Positions 8,051-18,132 are shown, counted from the stretch's first letter. The stretch: DNA of 43,331 nt from Bacillus sp. sid0103 (GCF_019219025.1 NZ_JAHUWN010000042.1:1-43331), one strand, 5' to 3'. Notes: generated from the letters alone by a model not told the origin. A program made the numbers and translations.

Positions 8051-8761
8051 ATGAAGAAGAGTGAAAATCTGATCATCAATGGCACGGGAAGTTACCCTGG
8101 CGGCCGTTACGATAAAATTAGTATCCGCGGGGAAGGAACCATTGTGAATGATGTCGAATGCGATGCTTTTCACGTTTATGGAACAAGTGAAGCCGAAGAG
8201 AATGTAAAGACGGGTTTCGTTAAAGTATTTGGCGAAGCCGAGGTCAAAAGGGATTTGGAAGCTGACGATACCTTAGTCATGGGAACCATGATGATTGGCG
8301 GAAATGCTTCCTTAAAGAAAATAAAGATTTTTGGATTGCTGGAAGTCGGAGAAAGATTATCGGGTGATGAAGCGAGTATTAAGGGAAGTATCTCCGTGAA
8401 TGGCGATGTGGAGTATGAGACATTTGACTCTAGTGGCGGATTTGAAATCAAAGGATTACTAACGGCGGATACGATTAAGGTTGGTCTGCGTTTTGGAGAG
8501 AGCCATGCTGAGGAAATTGGCGGCGGGAGAATAACGGTGAAAAAAAGGAGTAACACATTTTTGCCCTTCGGAAAAGAGGCAGGCTCCCTTAGTGCAAAAG
8601 TCATTGAAGGGGATGACATCTATCTTGAAAATACAAAGGCCGATATTGTCAGAGGCAACAAGGTTAAAATCGGCCCGGGCTGCCAAATTGGAGTAGTGGA
8701 ATACAGGGAAGATTTCACATATGATCCAAAGGCAACGATAAAAACGAAGACAAAGATATAA
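8051..8761 (+). CDS. bacF: Bactofilin-like polymer-forming protein (BacF/YhbF-like)
   Basis: A 236-aa paralogue of the preceding protein, with the same beta-helix periodicity (GEGTIVNDV, GEAEVKRDL, GTMMIGGNA, GLLEVGERL, GSISVNGDV). The near-identical closing motif LENTxADIVRGNxVxIGPxCQIGxVEY occurs in both proteins, so the two arose by duplication and probably co-polymerise. It starts 13 nt after the first bactofilin with a strong AAAGGGGG site and ends 12 nt before the exporter gene, so all four genes form one operon. The long insert between repeats near residues 160-190 (KKRSNTFLPFGKE) differs between the two. Confidence 0.85.
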   Translation: MKKSENLIINGTGSYPGGRYDKISIRGEGTIVNDVECDAFHVYGTSEAEENVKTGFVKVFGEAEVKRDLEADDTLVMGTMMIGGNASLKKIKIFGLLEVGERLSGDEASIKGSISVNGDVEYETFDSSGGFEIKGLLTADTIKVGLRFGESHAEEIGGGRITVKKRSNTFLPFGKEAGSLSAKVIEGDDIYLENTKADIVRGNKVKIGPGCQIGVVEYREDFTYDPKATIKTKTKI

Positions 8762-8773
8762 AGGAGAAATGGG

Positions 8774-10291
8774 ATGGTAACGAAAGAAAGTAAATTAGGA
8801 TTGGTTGTTGCGGGATTATTGCTGGGGATTTTGATGGCCTCGATGGATAATACGATTGTCGTTACGGCGATGGGTACGATTGTCGGTGATCTTGGCGGTT
8901 TGGAGAGTTTTGTCTGGGTCGTATCGGCTTACATGGTCGCTGAGATGGCCGGGATGCCGATTTTCGGTAAGTTATCCGATATGTATGGTCGAAAAAGGTT
9001 CTTTATTTTTGGATTAATCTTGTTTATGGCGGGTTCCGCTTTGTGTGGAACAGCTGAAACAATCACCCAATTAAGTATTTACCGTGCGATTCAGGGGGTT
9101 GGCGGTGGGGCACTTGTCCCGATTGCCTTTACGATTATGTTTGACCTGTTTCCGCCTGAAAAGCGTGGGAAAATGGGCGGCTTGTTCGGAGCTGTTTTTG
9201 GATTGTCGAGTATTTTTGGGCCATTGCTTGGCGCGTATATCACAGACTATATCAGCTGGCATTGGATTTTCTATATTAACATGCCTTTGGGTATTCTCTC
9301 ACTGATTTTTATTACTATCGCTTATAAGGAATCACCGATTCACAAAAAGCAAATCATTGACTGGTCAGGGGCGGTGACCTTGGTCGGCGCCGTCGTATGT
9401 TTAATGTTTGCTCTCGAACTGGGCGGACAAAAATATGACTGGAATTCAAGCGTGATCCTCAGCTTGTTTGCAGGCTTCACGATTCTGTTTTTGATCTTTT
9501 TATTTGTGGAGACAAAAGCGAAGGATCCAATTATTTCGTTTTCAATGTTTAGGAACCGCTTGTTTGCAGGGAGTACGATTGTGGGCTTATTTTACGGGGC
9601 AGCATTTATGGCCGCGACCGTTTATATCCCGATCTTTGTGCAGGGGGTTTATGGCGGTACGGCCACCAATTCAGGATTAATCTTATTGCCAATGATGCTT
9701 GGTTCAGTTGTTACCGCACAAGCAGGCGGTTTTTTGACGACGAAGATGAGTTACCGGAACATAATGTTTATATCCGGCGTTATTTTGATTGGCGGCTTAT
9801 TGTTATTGAGCACGATTACACCTGATACCAAGAGAGCGGTGTTGACGCTTTACATGATTATCATTGGTCTAGGGGTGGGCTTCTCTTTCTCCGTGTTAAG
9901 CATGGCAGCAATTCATCCGTTTGGAATCGAGCAAAGAGGCTCAGCTACATCGACAAGTAACTTTATTCGTTCCTTAGGAATGACAATCGGGATCACGATT
10001 TTTGGAACGATCCAACGAAGTGATCTCAAAGTAGGGTTGGAAAATGCTTTTGCTGGGATGGGGCCAATTCCAAAGGGGCAGACCTTCGGGGATTCTCGCG
10101 CAATCTTATCGGAAGAAGCAAGAAAACTAATCCCGCCGCAGATTCTCGATAAGATAACAGAAGCACTCTCAAGTTCCATCGTCCACACCTTTACATGGGC
10201 ACTCGTCCCCGCAGGCCTAGCCTTCCTCTTTATCTTCATCCTAGGAAAAGAGCGGATGGTCCTAAACCGAAGCGAGGGGACATCAAAATAA
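8774..10291 (+). CDS. MFS drug exporter, DHA2 (EmrB/QacA) family
   Basis: A 505-aa integral membrane protein with about 14 hydrophobic segments, the DHA2 pattern of proton-driven multidrug efflux. Motif D1 is seen in LLLGILMASMDNTIVVTAMGTI near the N-terminus, motif A as GKLSDMYGRKRFF (about 64-77), and motif C-like residues in GLSSIFGPLLGAY. AAAGGAG precedes the ATG. It is the last gene of the yhbD-bactofilin unit. Similar exporters occur near yhb genes in B. subtilis (yhcA), but orthology is not shown. Substrate unknown. Confidence 0.88.
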   Translation: MVTKESKLGLVVAGLLLGILMASMDNTIVVTAMGTIVGDLGGLESFVWVVSAYMVAEMAGMPIFGKLSDMYGRKRFFIFGLILFMAGSALCGTAETITQLSIYRAIQGVGGGALVPIAFTIMFDLFPPEKRGKMGGLFGAVFGLSSIFGPLLGAYITDYISWHWIFYINMPLGILSLIFITIAYKESPIHKKQIIDWSGAVTLVGAVVCLMFALELGGQKYDWNSSVILSLFAGFTILFLIFLFVETKAKDPIISFSMFRNRLFAGSTIVGLFYGAAFMAATVYIPIFVQGVYGGTATNSGLILLPMMLGSVVTAQAGGFLTTKMSYRNIMFISGVILIGGLLLLSTITPDTKRAVLTLYMIIIGLGVGFSFSVLSMAAIHPFGIEQRGSATSTSNFIRSLGMTIGITIFGTIQRSDLKVGLENAFAGMGPIPKGQTFGDSRAILSEEARKLIPPQILDKITEALSSSIVHTFTWALVPAGLAFLFIFILGKERMVLNRSEGTSK

Positions 10292-10315
10292 ATTTAAAAG
10301 TAAAAGAATAAGAAA

Positions 10316-10370
10316 AGGTGTCAGGCACCATGTGGAAATTTCACATGGTGCCTGACACCTAATTTTTTTT
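10316..10370. terminator. Long palindrome acting as bidirectional terminator; possible dispersed repeat
   Basis: A perfect 19-bp inverted repeat (arms 10316-10334 and 10342-10360, beginning AGGTGTCAGGCACC) with a 7-nt loop lies between two converging genes. Eight T residues follow on the plus strand, and a T-rich stretch follows on the minus strand. The right arm contains the ydiK stop codon. The GGTGTCAGGCACC core is, from memory, a dispersed repeat in many Bacillaceae genomes. Confidence 0.75.
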
Positions 10371-10571
10371 CTGCTTCTTAAACTTATCTTTGTATTTGAT
10401 GTGAAAGATGATCATTTTTAGGCCTGAGCCGAAGTCGAAAGTGGCTAACAGGATAAGCAGGTAGCTGAAGAATCCCCAGCCGTTACTTTGGACATTATCG
10501 ATGGCAAAGTAAGTAAATAGGGCGCCGAGGAGAAAGTAAATCAAGCCGGAAAACAAGGGTGAACGTCTCAT
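10359..10571 (-). CDS. ydiK: Small two-TM membrane protein YdiK (DUF4305)
   Basis: A 70-aa protein with two hydrophobic segments (about 8-24 and 33-54) and a strongly basic C-terminal tail (KYKDKFKKQKKN). Length, position and sequence character match B. subtilis YdiK, a DUF4305 protein of unknown function. It overlaps the end of ydiL by 4 nt (ATGA), so the two are co-translated. Its TAG stop lies within the palindrome at 10316-10360. Confidence 0.82.
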   Translation of the reverse strand: MRRSPLFSGLIYFLLGALFTYFAIDNVQSNGWGFFSYLLILLATFDFGSGLKMIIFHIKYKDKFKKQKKN

Positions 10572-11290
10572 AGAAAGCCTCCGATAAAATTTTGAACTGC
10601 CTCAGCTTGTCTTTGCAGTCGTTCAATATCGTCTTTGTAAACAGATTGAACCAAGACAACCAAGGTATTCATAGCCACATGGGCAAAGATTGGAACAAAA
10701 ATGGATTTTGTTATCACATAAAGAAAGGCGAAGGTAAAGCCCATCGCTGAATAAAGCAAAATGTGCTGGAACTCCATATGTGCTGCAGCAAAAATGACCG
10801 AACTGATAAGTGCCGAAATAAAGAAGTTATATCGATTATGAAGCGATCCGAAAATGATTTTTCGAAAAACGATTTCTTCTAGAATCGGTCCAATGATGCT
10901 CGTTACAATGATTGCCAATGGGAAGGTCTCGATAATGGTCAGAATGTCTTTTGTGTTTTCAGACCCCATTTCCACCCCTAATAAGTTCTCGATAATTGCG
11001 GCAACGTATTGGGCAAAGAGCGCAAGGAAGATGCCGGCAATAGCCCATATCACCGAATTACCAATGGAACCGCCTTTCTTTCTAAAGTCGCGATTGTTCA
11101 TTTCCTTTCGCAACATAAAAATAATGATGAATAAAGCAATCGTAAAACTAGCGAGGAGCCATGAAGGAACAGCAAGTCTTTGATTGATCCCAAAATAGTT
11201 AAAGCCATACAAAAAGAGTGGTACTCCGATTAGACTGGAAAACTGCATAACGATGTAAACAACCATAATCATCCAATAATTTCGTTTCAA
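10568..11290 (-). CDS. ydiL: CPBP family intramembrane glutamic protease YdiL
   Basis: A 240-aa membrane protein with about 7 hydrophobic segments and the two CPBP (CAAX-like, Abi) motifs: EEIVFRKIIFG (EExxxR) and FAAAHMEFQH (FxxxH plus a further His), the glutamate-activated active site. B. subtilis YdiL occupies the same place, convergent-side neighbour of groES. Substrate unknown; relatives cleave prenylated proteins or confer bacteriocin immunity. The ATG at 11290 is followed by an N-terminal signal-anchor-like helix. The interval 11291-11580 holds its promoter region and a possible repeat, but no further gene. Confidence 0.88.
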   Translation of the reverse strand: MKRNYWMIMVVYIVMQFSSLIGVPLFLYGFNYFGINQRLAVPSWLLASFTIALFIIIFMLRKEMNNRDFRKKGGSIGNSVIWAIAGIFLALFAQYVAAIIENLLGVEMGSENTKDILTIIETFPLAIIVTSIIGPILEEIVFRKIIFGSLHNRYNFFISALISSVIFAAAHMEFQHILLYSAMGFTFAFLYVITKSIFVPIFAHVAMNTLVVLVQSVYKDDIERLQRQAEAVQNFIGGFL

Positions 11291-11507
11291 CTATCTAGTC
11301 CCCTTTAGATTTCATTTTATATTTTTGGTCGAATAGGTCATTTATAATCATCCATTTTACAAGGATGCAAAAACGCTCAAACCTTTTATATATACTATTC
11401 TTCATTCTACTCTTAAAACCGGTATTGTTTCAATTTAGAAATACTTTTAAAAAAAAGGTATAGATTACCATGTTTTTCACATACTTTATAAGGTTGTCAA
11501 AACGGAT

Positions 11508-11561
11508 AATTGTCTTGCTCCAGCGACTAACCAAGACGCTTCTGCTTTTCGATTTTTTTTT
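11508..11561. repeat. Possible degenerate dispersed repeat with hairpin
   Basis: The stretch contains GCTCCAGCGACTA and GACGCTTCTGC, resembling the GCTCCAGCGCCTA...TCGCTTC repeats I remember from Bacillaceae intergenic DNA. GTCTTG and CAAGAC form a 6-bp stem, and a long T run follows at about 11551. Identification is by memory only. Confidence 0.3.
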
Positions 11562-11581
11562 GTAAATTTTATACTTCACAC

Positions 11582-11610
11582 TTGCAAAAGATTTTGAGAT
11601 TCATTATTAT
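11582..11610 (+). promoter_or_regulatory. groESL sigma-A promoter
   Basis: TTGCAA (11582-11587) and TATTAT (11605-11610) with 17-bp spacing; TATAAT at 11608 overlaps. It lies just upstream of CIRCE, as expected for a heat-shock class I promoter. Confidence 0.6.
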
Positions 11611-11620
11611 AATAATTGTG

Positions 11621-11647
11621 TTAGCACTCATTAATAGAGAGTGCTAA
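11621..11647. promoter_or_regulatory. CIRCE operator (HrcA-binding site) of groESL
   Basis: Exact consensus: TTAGCACTC, 9-nt spacer, GAGTGCTAA. HrcA binds this element and represses groESL until unfolded protein titrates GroEL. Confidence 0.97.
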
Positions 11648-11687
11648 TAAGTCAGAATTACATATATCTTTGAGGAGGTTGTTTGAT

Positions 11688-11975
11688 TTGTTAAGACCAT
11701 TAGGTGATCGTATTATCATTGAGCTTGTTGAATCAGAAGAAAAAACTGCAAGCGGGATCGTTTTACCGGATTCAGCGAAAGAAAAGCCTCAAGAAGGAAA
11801 AGTTGTTGCCGTTGGTACTGGCCGCGTACTTGAAAGCGGAGAGCGTGTAGCACTTGAAGTTTCTGTAGGCGATCGTATTATCTTCTCAAAATACGGTGGT
11901 ACAGAAGTAAAATATCAAGGTACTGAATACTTAATCTTACGCGAATCAGATATTCTAGCAGTCGTAGGCGCTTAA
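11688..11975 (+). CDS. groES: Co-chaperonin GroES
   Basis: GroES caps the GroEL ring. The 95-aa protein [26 protein letters not shown]... is almost identical to B. subtilis GroES. The start is a TTG at 11688, 7 nt after GAGGAGG; an upstream in-frame TTG at 11670 would read through the ribosome site and is rejected. The mobile loop ([21 protein letters not shown]) and the roof hairpin are intact. It is controlled by the CIRCE element 41 nt upstream and followed by groEL after 111 nt. Confidence 0.97.
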   Translation: MLRPLGDRIIIELVESEEKTASGIVLPDSAKEKPQEGKVVAVGTGRVLESGERVALEVSVGDRIIFSKYGGTEVKYQGTEYLILRESDILAVVGA

Positions 11976-11989
11976 TTAAAAAAGTGGCA

Positions 11990-12021
11990 GCGCCCGTTTT
12001 AGCGGCTCACACGCTGGGCGC
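11990..12021 (+). other. Intercistronic hairpin between groES and groEL
   Basis: GCGCCC plus AGCG pair with CGCT plus GGGCGC. This makes a 10-bp GC-rich stem with a 5-nt bulge (GTTTT) and a 7-nt loop, without a T run. It is not a terminator; it could be an RNA processing or stability element that lets groES and groEL levels differ. Confidence 0.5.
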
Positions 12022-12083
12022 CAGAGCCAGACAAATAGATAAGTTTTAAATAATAGATTTAAACAATATGAGGAGGTTTTTAA

Positions 12084-13724
<1,641 letters not shown>

Positions 13725-13790
13725 TCTGCTCAACCCTTTGATGTGAGTGGGTTTGTGTATAAGATGAGAATAAAATAGAGGATTTAAGCG

Positions 13791-13837
13791 GAGGCTTCTC
13801 ATAAGTTGAGTAAACTTATGGGGAGCTTCTTTTTTTT
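13791..13837 (+). terminator. groESL terminator
   Basis: A 17-bp stem (13791-13807 with 13813-13829, several G-U pairs) and a T run to 13837. Confidence 0.85.
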
Positions 13838-14235
13838 GATTATTTTGAGATGTGCAGTTTTTGTAAATCATCCCAAAATCCAAGCCTATCCATTATTTTG
13901 TAAATTTATTAACATTATAAAGAAAATTGAACTTTTAGAATGGTAGATATAACATTAATTTTAAGAGATAAACTGTTATTATTATTTAATTAGTGTGTTA
14001 TACCTTGGAAGATGATATTGATTTATGGAATAGAAATAATGATGGTAGACAAATATGCTCCCAAAGCAAGGCGAGAAATGGAAGTAAAGATTATTGGACC
14101 ATCGGTGATCTGGGTGCAAAAGGTGTTTTTGAGAACGTAAAACAGCAATTAGGCTCAAGTAAAGAAATCGCTTATCAATTTGTTACAGCAGTTAATTGTA
14201 TGATGATCAACTCATTAAGAAAGGTGAGTAGATAA
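13838..14235 (+). other. Intergenic region between groEL and licR
   Basis: About 400 nt of AT-rich DNA. A GTG-initiated open frame of 80 codons (13993-14235) ends exactly at the licR start. It has no ribosome site, no internal Met until near its end and no family I recognise, so it is probably not a gene; a remnant cannot be excluded. Presumably holds the licR promoter. Confidence 0.4.
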
Positions 14236-16161
14236 ATGGTGTCGAAACGACAAAAGGACATCGTGTTGTCTTTAATGAAGGAGAAAGAACCTGTTACAGC
14301 CGAATGGATGGCCAAAGAACTTGGTGTGAGTGATAGAACCATTCGTACTGAGATCAAAGAACTTCAATCACAATCCACTTCGCTAGGAATCATTATTGAA
14401 TCCGTTCGAGGAAAAGGGTATCTATTAGATATAAAGGATTATGAAGTGTTTGAGCAGGAGTTTATTTCTAATGCGAATGATGCAATAAATGAAAACCAAT
14501 CTGATTTTTCCGAAAAGGAAAATCGGGTTTTGTATATGTTAAAACGATTTTTATTAGAAAAGGAACCAATAAAATTAGAAAGTCTTGAAGAAGAGCTATT
14601 TGTTACCAAGCCTAAGCTTCAAAATGACTTAAAAATCGTCCGTGAATTATTGGAAAGTTATCATTTAAAGTTAGTTTCTAGACCGCATCATGGTACGCAG
14701 GCAGAAGGCGATGAATATATGAAGCGGCTATGTTTTTCAAATTATATTTTACGGCGAAATAGCAACTTAAACATTGACAGTAATTCTTTTCACCTTTTGG
14801 ATCAAAATCTGTTTGAAAAGATAAAGGAAACGATCATAAAAAAAGTGAATGAATACAAAATTGAGGTATCTGACATTGCACTCGAAAATTTGGCAACCCA
14901 TATCACAATTGGATGCAAGAGAATTGAAGAAGGATTTGTCATTGAAAACCTTGAACAAGATTTAATAGGAAAATATCCATTTGAAAAAATAGTGGCCAAT
15001 GAAATTGTAAAAGAGGTAGAGGATTTTACGGGTTTGAAATTTCCAAAATCCGAGATTGATTATATTATTGTCCATTTGTTGGGGACAAAATTAATTCATA
15101 AGAATACATTGAATGAATTTAGTAAATTTGATGAACTAGGCACCATCATTCATTGCATGCTGGAAAGATTGAAAACCGAATTAAATTGGGATTTTCAAGA
15201 CGATTCCGAATTCATTCAAGCGTTGACTTTGCACATTCGGCCTGCAATGAACAGGTTGCGCTATAACATGAACATTCGGAATCCATTATTAGACGAAATT
15301 AAACGAAAATATCCTAGTGCTTTTGAGGGGGCTGCCATTGCGAGCAGATGTATCGACGAATATTTGGAGATAGAGGTAGGAGAGCACGAAATTGCTTATA
15401 TTGCCTTACATATCGGTGTGGCATTAGAAAGAATGAAGACAAGGAAGAAAAAGGCAAAACGGGTACTTGTGGTATGTGCATCTGGTGTGGGGAGTGCAAG
15501 GCTTTTGTTTTATCGCTTACGAAATGAATTTAATGATGAAATCGATATTGTGGCTACAACCAATTATTATCAATTAAAAGAATACGATCTATCGTCTATT
15601 GATTTTATTATTAGTACCATCCCAATAAAAGAGGAAATAGGCATCCCAGTACTAGTCGTTAATACCTTTTTAGGGGAAGGAGATATTGCCAATATTCGGA
15701 AGGGAGTATCGTCTGTTAAAGAGTGTGAGGGTCAGAGCTATTTAGATAAATCCAAAGTTTTTATTCATAAAGACTTTGAGGATAAAGAAAGCGTTATTCG
15801 TTTTATGTGTGATGAATTATACAAACAAAAACTCGTCTCCAAAGATTATGTGAATTTGGTGTTGGAAAGGGAGGCGGTCGCTCCAACCAGCTTTGGGAAT
15901 CTTGTGGCCATCCCTCATCCACTTACGCCGGAAACAGAAGAAACATTTTGGACCGTGTGCACATTAAAGAGACCGATCGAATGGACAGACAAACATAGGG
16001 TTCAATTTATTTGCTTGTTGAACATAAGAAAAGTACCTGAGGATGATCTGGAAAGGATGTATAAAAGGCTTATTGCTCTAGTTGAAAACAGTACAACGGT
16101 CCAAAAAGTTATAAAGAGTGAATCAGCTGAAGAAATTATTAAGATATTAAATGAATCTTAA
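14236..16161 (+). CDS. licR: PRD-containing PTS-regulated activator LicR
   Basis: A transcription activator of 641 aa, the same length as B. subtilis LicR. Order of parts: HTH_11 (about 5-60, VTAEWMAKELGVSDRTIRTEI), a second HTH/Mga-like region, PRD1 (about 190-290), PRD2 (about 300-400, with conserved His in LTLHIRP and ALHIGVALERM), an EIIB-like domain with its Cys motif VVCASGVGSARLL (about 410-422) and a C-terminal EIIA-like domain with IPHP (near 560). HPr and the Lic EII proteins phosphorylate such His/Cys residues to switch activity. It lies upstream of the licBCA PTS genes it most likely activates. Confidence 0.92.
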   Translation: MVSKRQKDIVLSLMKEKEPVTAEWMAKELGVSDRTIRTEIKELQSQSTSLGIIIESVRGKGYLLDIKDYEVFEQEFISNANDAINENQSDFSEKENRVLYMLKRFLLEKEPIKLESLEEELFVTKPKLQNDLKIVRELLESYHLKLVSRPHHGTQAEGDEYMKRLCFSNYILRRNSNLNIDSNSFHLLDQNLFEKIKETIIKKVNEYKIEVSDIALENLATHITIGCKRIEEGFVIENLEQDLIGKYPFEKIVANEIVKEVEDFTGLKFPKSEIDYIIVHLLGTKLIHKNTLNEFSKFDELGTIIHCMLERLKTELNWDFQDDSEFIQALTLHIRPAMNRLRYNMNIRNPLLDEIKRKYPSAFEGAAIASRCIDEYLEIEVGEHEIAYIALHIGVALERMKTRKKKAKRVLVVCASGVGSARLLFYRLRNEFNDEIDIVATTNYYQLKEYDLSSIDFIISTIPIKEEIGIPVLVVNTFLGEGDIANIRKGVSSVKECEGQSYLDKSKVFIHKDFEDKESVIRFMCDELYKQKLVSKDYVNLVLEREAVAPTSFGNLVAIPHPLTPETEETFWTVCTLKRPIEWTDKHRVQFICLLNIRKVPEDDLERMYKRLIALVENSTTVQKVIKSESAEEIIKILNES

Positions 16162-16184
16162 CTTATGCCATAGGAAAAGAGCGA

Positions 16185-16212
16185 GGGTATTCCAAAAGGA
16201 ATTCCCTTTTTT
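16185..16212 (+). terminator. licR terminator
   Basis: GGGTATTCC / GGAATTCCC with an AAAA loop (one internal mismatch) and six T residues, 24 nt after licR. Confidence 0.75.
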
Positions 16213-16280
16213 AGTTTGGGGCTATTACCGAAGGATAATTAATTTACATGACAAAAACTTCATTTTAATTTTTCATTATA

Positions 16281-16300
16281 TTTCCGTTACGTAACGGAAA
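16281..16300. promoter_or_regulatory. Perfect 20-bp palindrome, candidate LicR operator
   Basis: TTTCCGTTACGTAACGGAAA is a perfect palindrome 146 nt upstream of licB, upstream of the cre-like site. Its place and symmetry suit a dimeric activator such as LicR. Confidence 0.55.
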
Positions 16301-16315
16301 AATCCTTTCTGTAAA

Positions 16316-16329
16316 ATTAAACGCTTTCA
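16316..16329. promoter_or_regulatory. cre-like site of the lic operon (CcpA)
   Basis: ATTAAACGCTTTCA matches TGNAANCGNTNNCA at all fixed positions except the first two. It lies in the licB promoter region, where catabolite repression of a beta-glucoside operon is expected. Confidence 0.5.
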
Positions 16330-16445
16330 ACGTAAACTTTAAACATAAAGAGATTAAAGCACTCTTAAAACAATGGCAAATTAGCTGTTTAGATTAATTA
16401 AGGTTTTGTTTTTTAACTTTTATGGATAATAGGAGGAATAAATCG

Positions 16446-16754
16446 ATGAATATTTTATTATGTTGTGCAGCCGGAATGAGTACAAGTTTGCTGGTAACCA
16501 AGATGGAAAAAGCAGCCCAAGAACAAGGTTTGGAAGGGAAAATCTGGGCAGTTGCAGCTAATTCAGTCAATCATCATATTGACAATGCGGATGTCCTTCT
16601 TTTAGGACCTCAAGTTAGATACCTTCTTTCAAATATGAAAAAGTTAGGTGAAGAAAAGGGCATTCCAGTGGATGCCATCAATCCAATCCACTATGGTACG
16701 TGTAATGGAGCAGAAGTTTTAAAAACAGCTATAAATCTAGCTAATAATAAATAA
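16446..16754 (+). CDS. licB: PTS lactose/cellobiose-family EIIB component (LicB)
   Basis: A cytoplasmic EIIB subunit of 102 aa that passes phosphate from EIIA to the incoming sugar. The phospho-accepting Cys is Cys7 in [10 protein letters not shown], aligned with Cys10 of E. coli EIIB-cellobiose. The [13 protein letters not shown] segment is typical of the family. The ATG at 16446 lies 9 nt after AGGAGG; an upstream in-frame ATG at 16422 precedes the ribosome site and is rejected. First gene of licBCA, 17 nt ahead of licC. Confidence 0.93.
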   Translation: MNILLCCAAGMSTSLLVTKMEKAAQEQGLEGKIWAVAANSVNHHIDNADVLLLGPQVRYLLSNMKKLGEEKGIPVDAINPIHYGTCNGAEVLKTAINLANNK

Positions 16755-16771
16755 TAAAAGGAGAAAAGAAA

Positions 16772-18112
16772 ATGAGTAAATTCAACAGCTTTCTAGAAGA
16801 GAAAGTCATGCCCGTTGCAGGGAAAATTGGTGCGCAAAGACACTTATTGGCTCTTCGTGATGGTCTTATTGCGACCATGCCATTCATTGTCATTGGTTCA
16901 TTTTTCTTGATCGTGGCTAATTTGCCGATTCCAGGTTATGCTGATTGGATGACTTCTATTTTTGGCCCAACATGGGCTGCTAAATTAAGTTATCCAGTAG
17001 ATGCAACTTTCAATATCATGTCACTTATTGCAGCGTTCGCTGTGGCTTACCGACTAGCAGAAAGCTATAAGCTTGACGCGATGAGTGCGGGTGCAATTTC
17101 AGTTGCTGCTTTCATGTTGACAACACCATTTAGTTTCTTATTTACTCCAGTTGGAGCTGAAGAAGGAGTTTTGGTAACTGGTGCAATTTCAAAAGCTTTC
17201 TTGAGCAGTAAAGGTTTGTTTGTTGCGTTACTTTTTGCAATTATATCAACAGAAATTTATCGTTGGGTCGTCAAAAAAGATATTGTTATTAAAATGCCAG
17301 AGGGTGTACCGCCTAGTGTTGGTAAATCATTTGCAGCATTAATTCCAGGATTTTTTGTTCTTCTTGTGGTTTGGGTAATCCGTTTACTTGTTGAAATGAC
17401 TCCTTATCAGAGTATCAACGGATTAGTTACGACCCTTTTAGGTGATCCGCTAAAATTGGTAGGGCTTACTCTAGGTGGAACCATTGTTGCTGAATTATTC
17501 GTAACTTTATTATGGGCTACTGGATTACACGGTACAAACATTGTTAAAAGTGTAATGGAACCAATTTGGTTTGGTGCGATGGGTGACAATATGACGGCCT
17601 ATCAAGCTGGCCAACCTCTACCGCATATTGTTACACAACAATTCTGGGATAACTTCGTCCACATAGGTGGAACAGGTGTAACATTTGGTTTGGTTCTATC
17701 AATGGTTATGTTTGCTAAATCCCAACAAATGAAAAGTCTTGGTCGTTTGGCGCTTGCTCCAAGCATCTTTAACATTAACGAGCCATTAATCTTTGGTATG
17801 CCAATCGTGTTAAACCCAATCATGATCATTCCATTCGTTCTTACTTCAATCGTTACCGTTATTGTAACATTCCTAGGAATGGATATGGGATTGGTCGCAA
17901 AGCCATCCGGTATTGCAGTGCCTTGGACCATGCCGCCAATTATCTCAGGATATCTTGCTTCTGGCGGACATATTTCAGGTGCCATCATGAATGTAGTTAA
18001 CATTGTTATTTCATTTATAATTTATCTTCCTTTCTTCAGAATATATGATAAAGCGAAGAAGAGAGAAGAAGATGCAATGAACATAGGTGAAAAAAAGGAA
18101 ATTATCGCCTAA
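16772..18112 (+). CDS. licC: PTS lactose/cellobiose-family EIIC permease (LicC)
   Basis: A 446-aa membrane permease (about 10 hydrophobic segments) of the lactose/cellobiose/chitobiose EIIC group, importing beta-glucosides such as cellobiose or lichenan oligosaccharides as 6-phosphates. Recognised by the N-terminal region KIGAQRHLLALRDGLIATMPFIVIGSFFL and by the sugar-site loop FNINEPLIFGMPIVLNP (about 330-347). AAAGGAG precedes the ATG. It pairs with separate EIIB (upstream) and EIIA (downstream) subunits. Exact sugar specificity cannot be told from sequence. Confidence 0.92.
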   Translation: MSKFNSFLEEKVMPVAGKIGAQRHLLALRDGLIATMPFIVIGSFFLIVANLPIPGYADWMTSIFGPTWAAKLSYPVDATFNIMSLIAAFAVAYRLAESYKLDAMSAGAISVAAFMLTTPFSFLFTPVGAEEGVLVTGAISKAFLSSKGLFVALLFAIISTEIYRWVVKKDIVIKMPEGVPPSVGKSFAALIPGFFVLLVVWVIRLLVEMTPYQSINGLVTTLLGDPLKLVGLTLGGTIVAELFVTLLWATGLHGTNIVKSVMEPIWFGAMGDNMTAYQAGQPLPHIVTQQFWDNFVHIGGTGVTFGLVLSMVMFAKSQQMKSLGRLALAPSIFNINEPLIFGMPIVLNPIMIIPFVLTSIVTVIVTFLGMDMGLVAKPSGIAVPWTMPPIISGYLASGGHISGAIMNVVNIVISFIIYLPFFRIYDKAKKREEDAMNIGEKKEIIA

Positions 18113-18132
18113 GAAAAAAGACTGGGTATTTG

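Noticed and set aside
8176..8619. Minus-strand open frame of 147 codons within the second bactofilin gene
   Set aside because: Antisense shadow; Ser/Pro-rich translation with no start signal.
11670..11687. Extended GroES start at an upstream TTG
   Set aside because: The extension translates the ribosome-binding site itself; GroES proteins begin at the TTG at 11688.
13993..14235. GTG-initiated frame of 80 codons before licR
   Set aside because: No ribosome site, no recognised family and atypical composition; kept only as a note in the intergenic entry.
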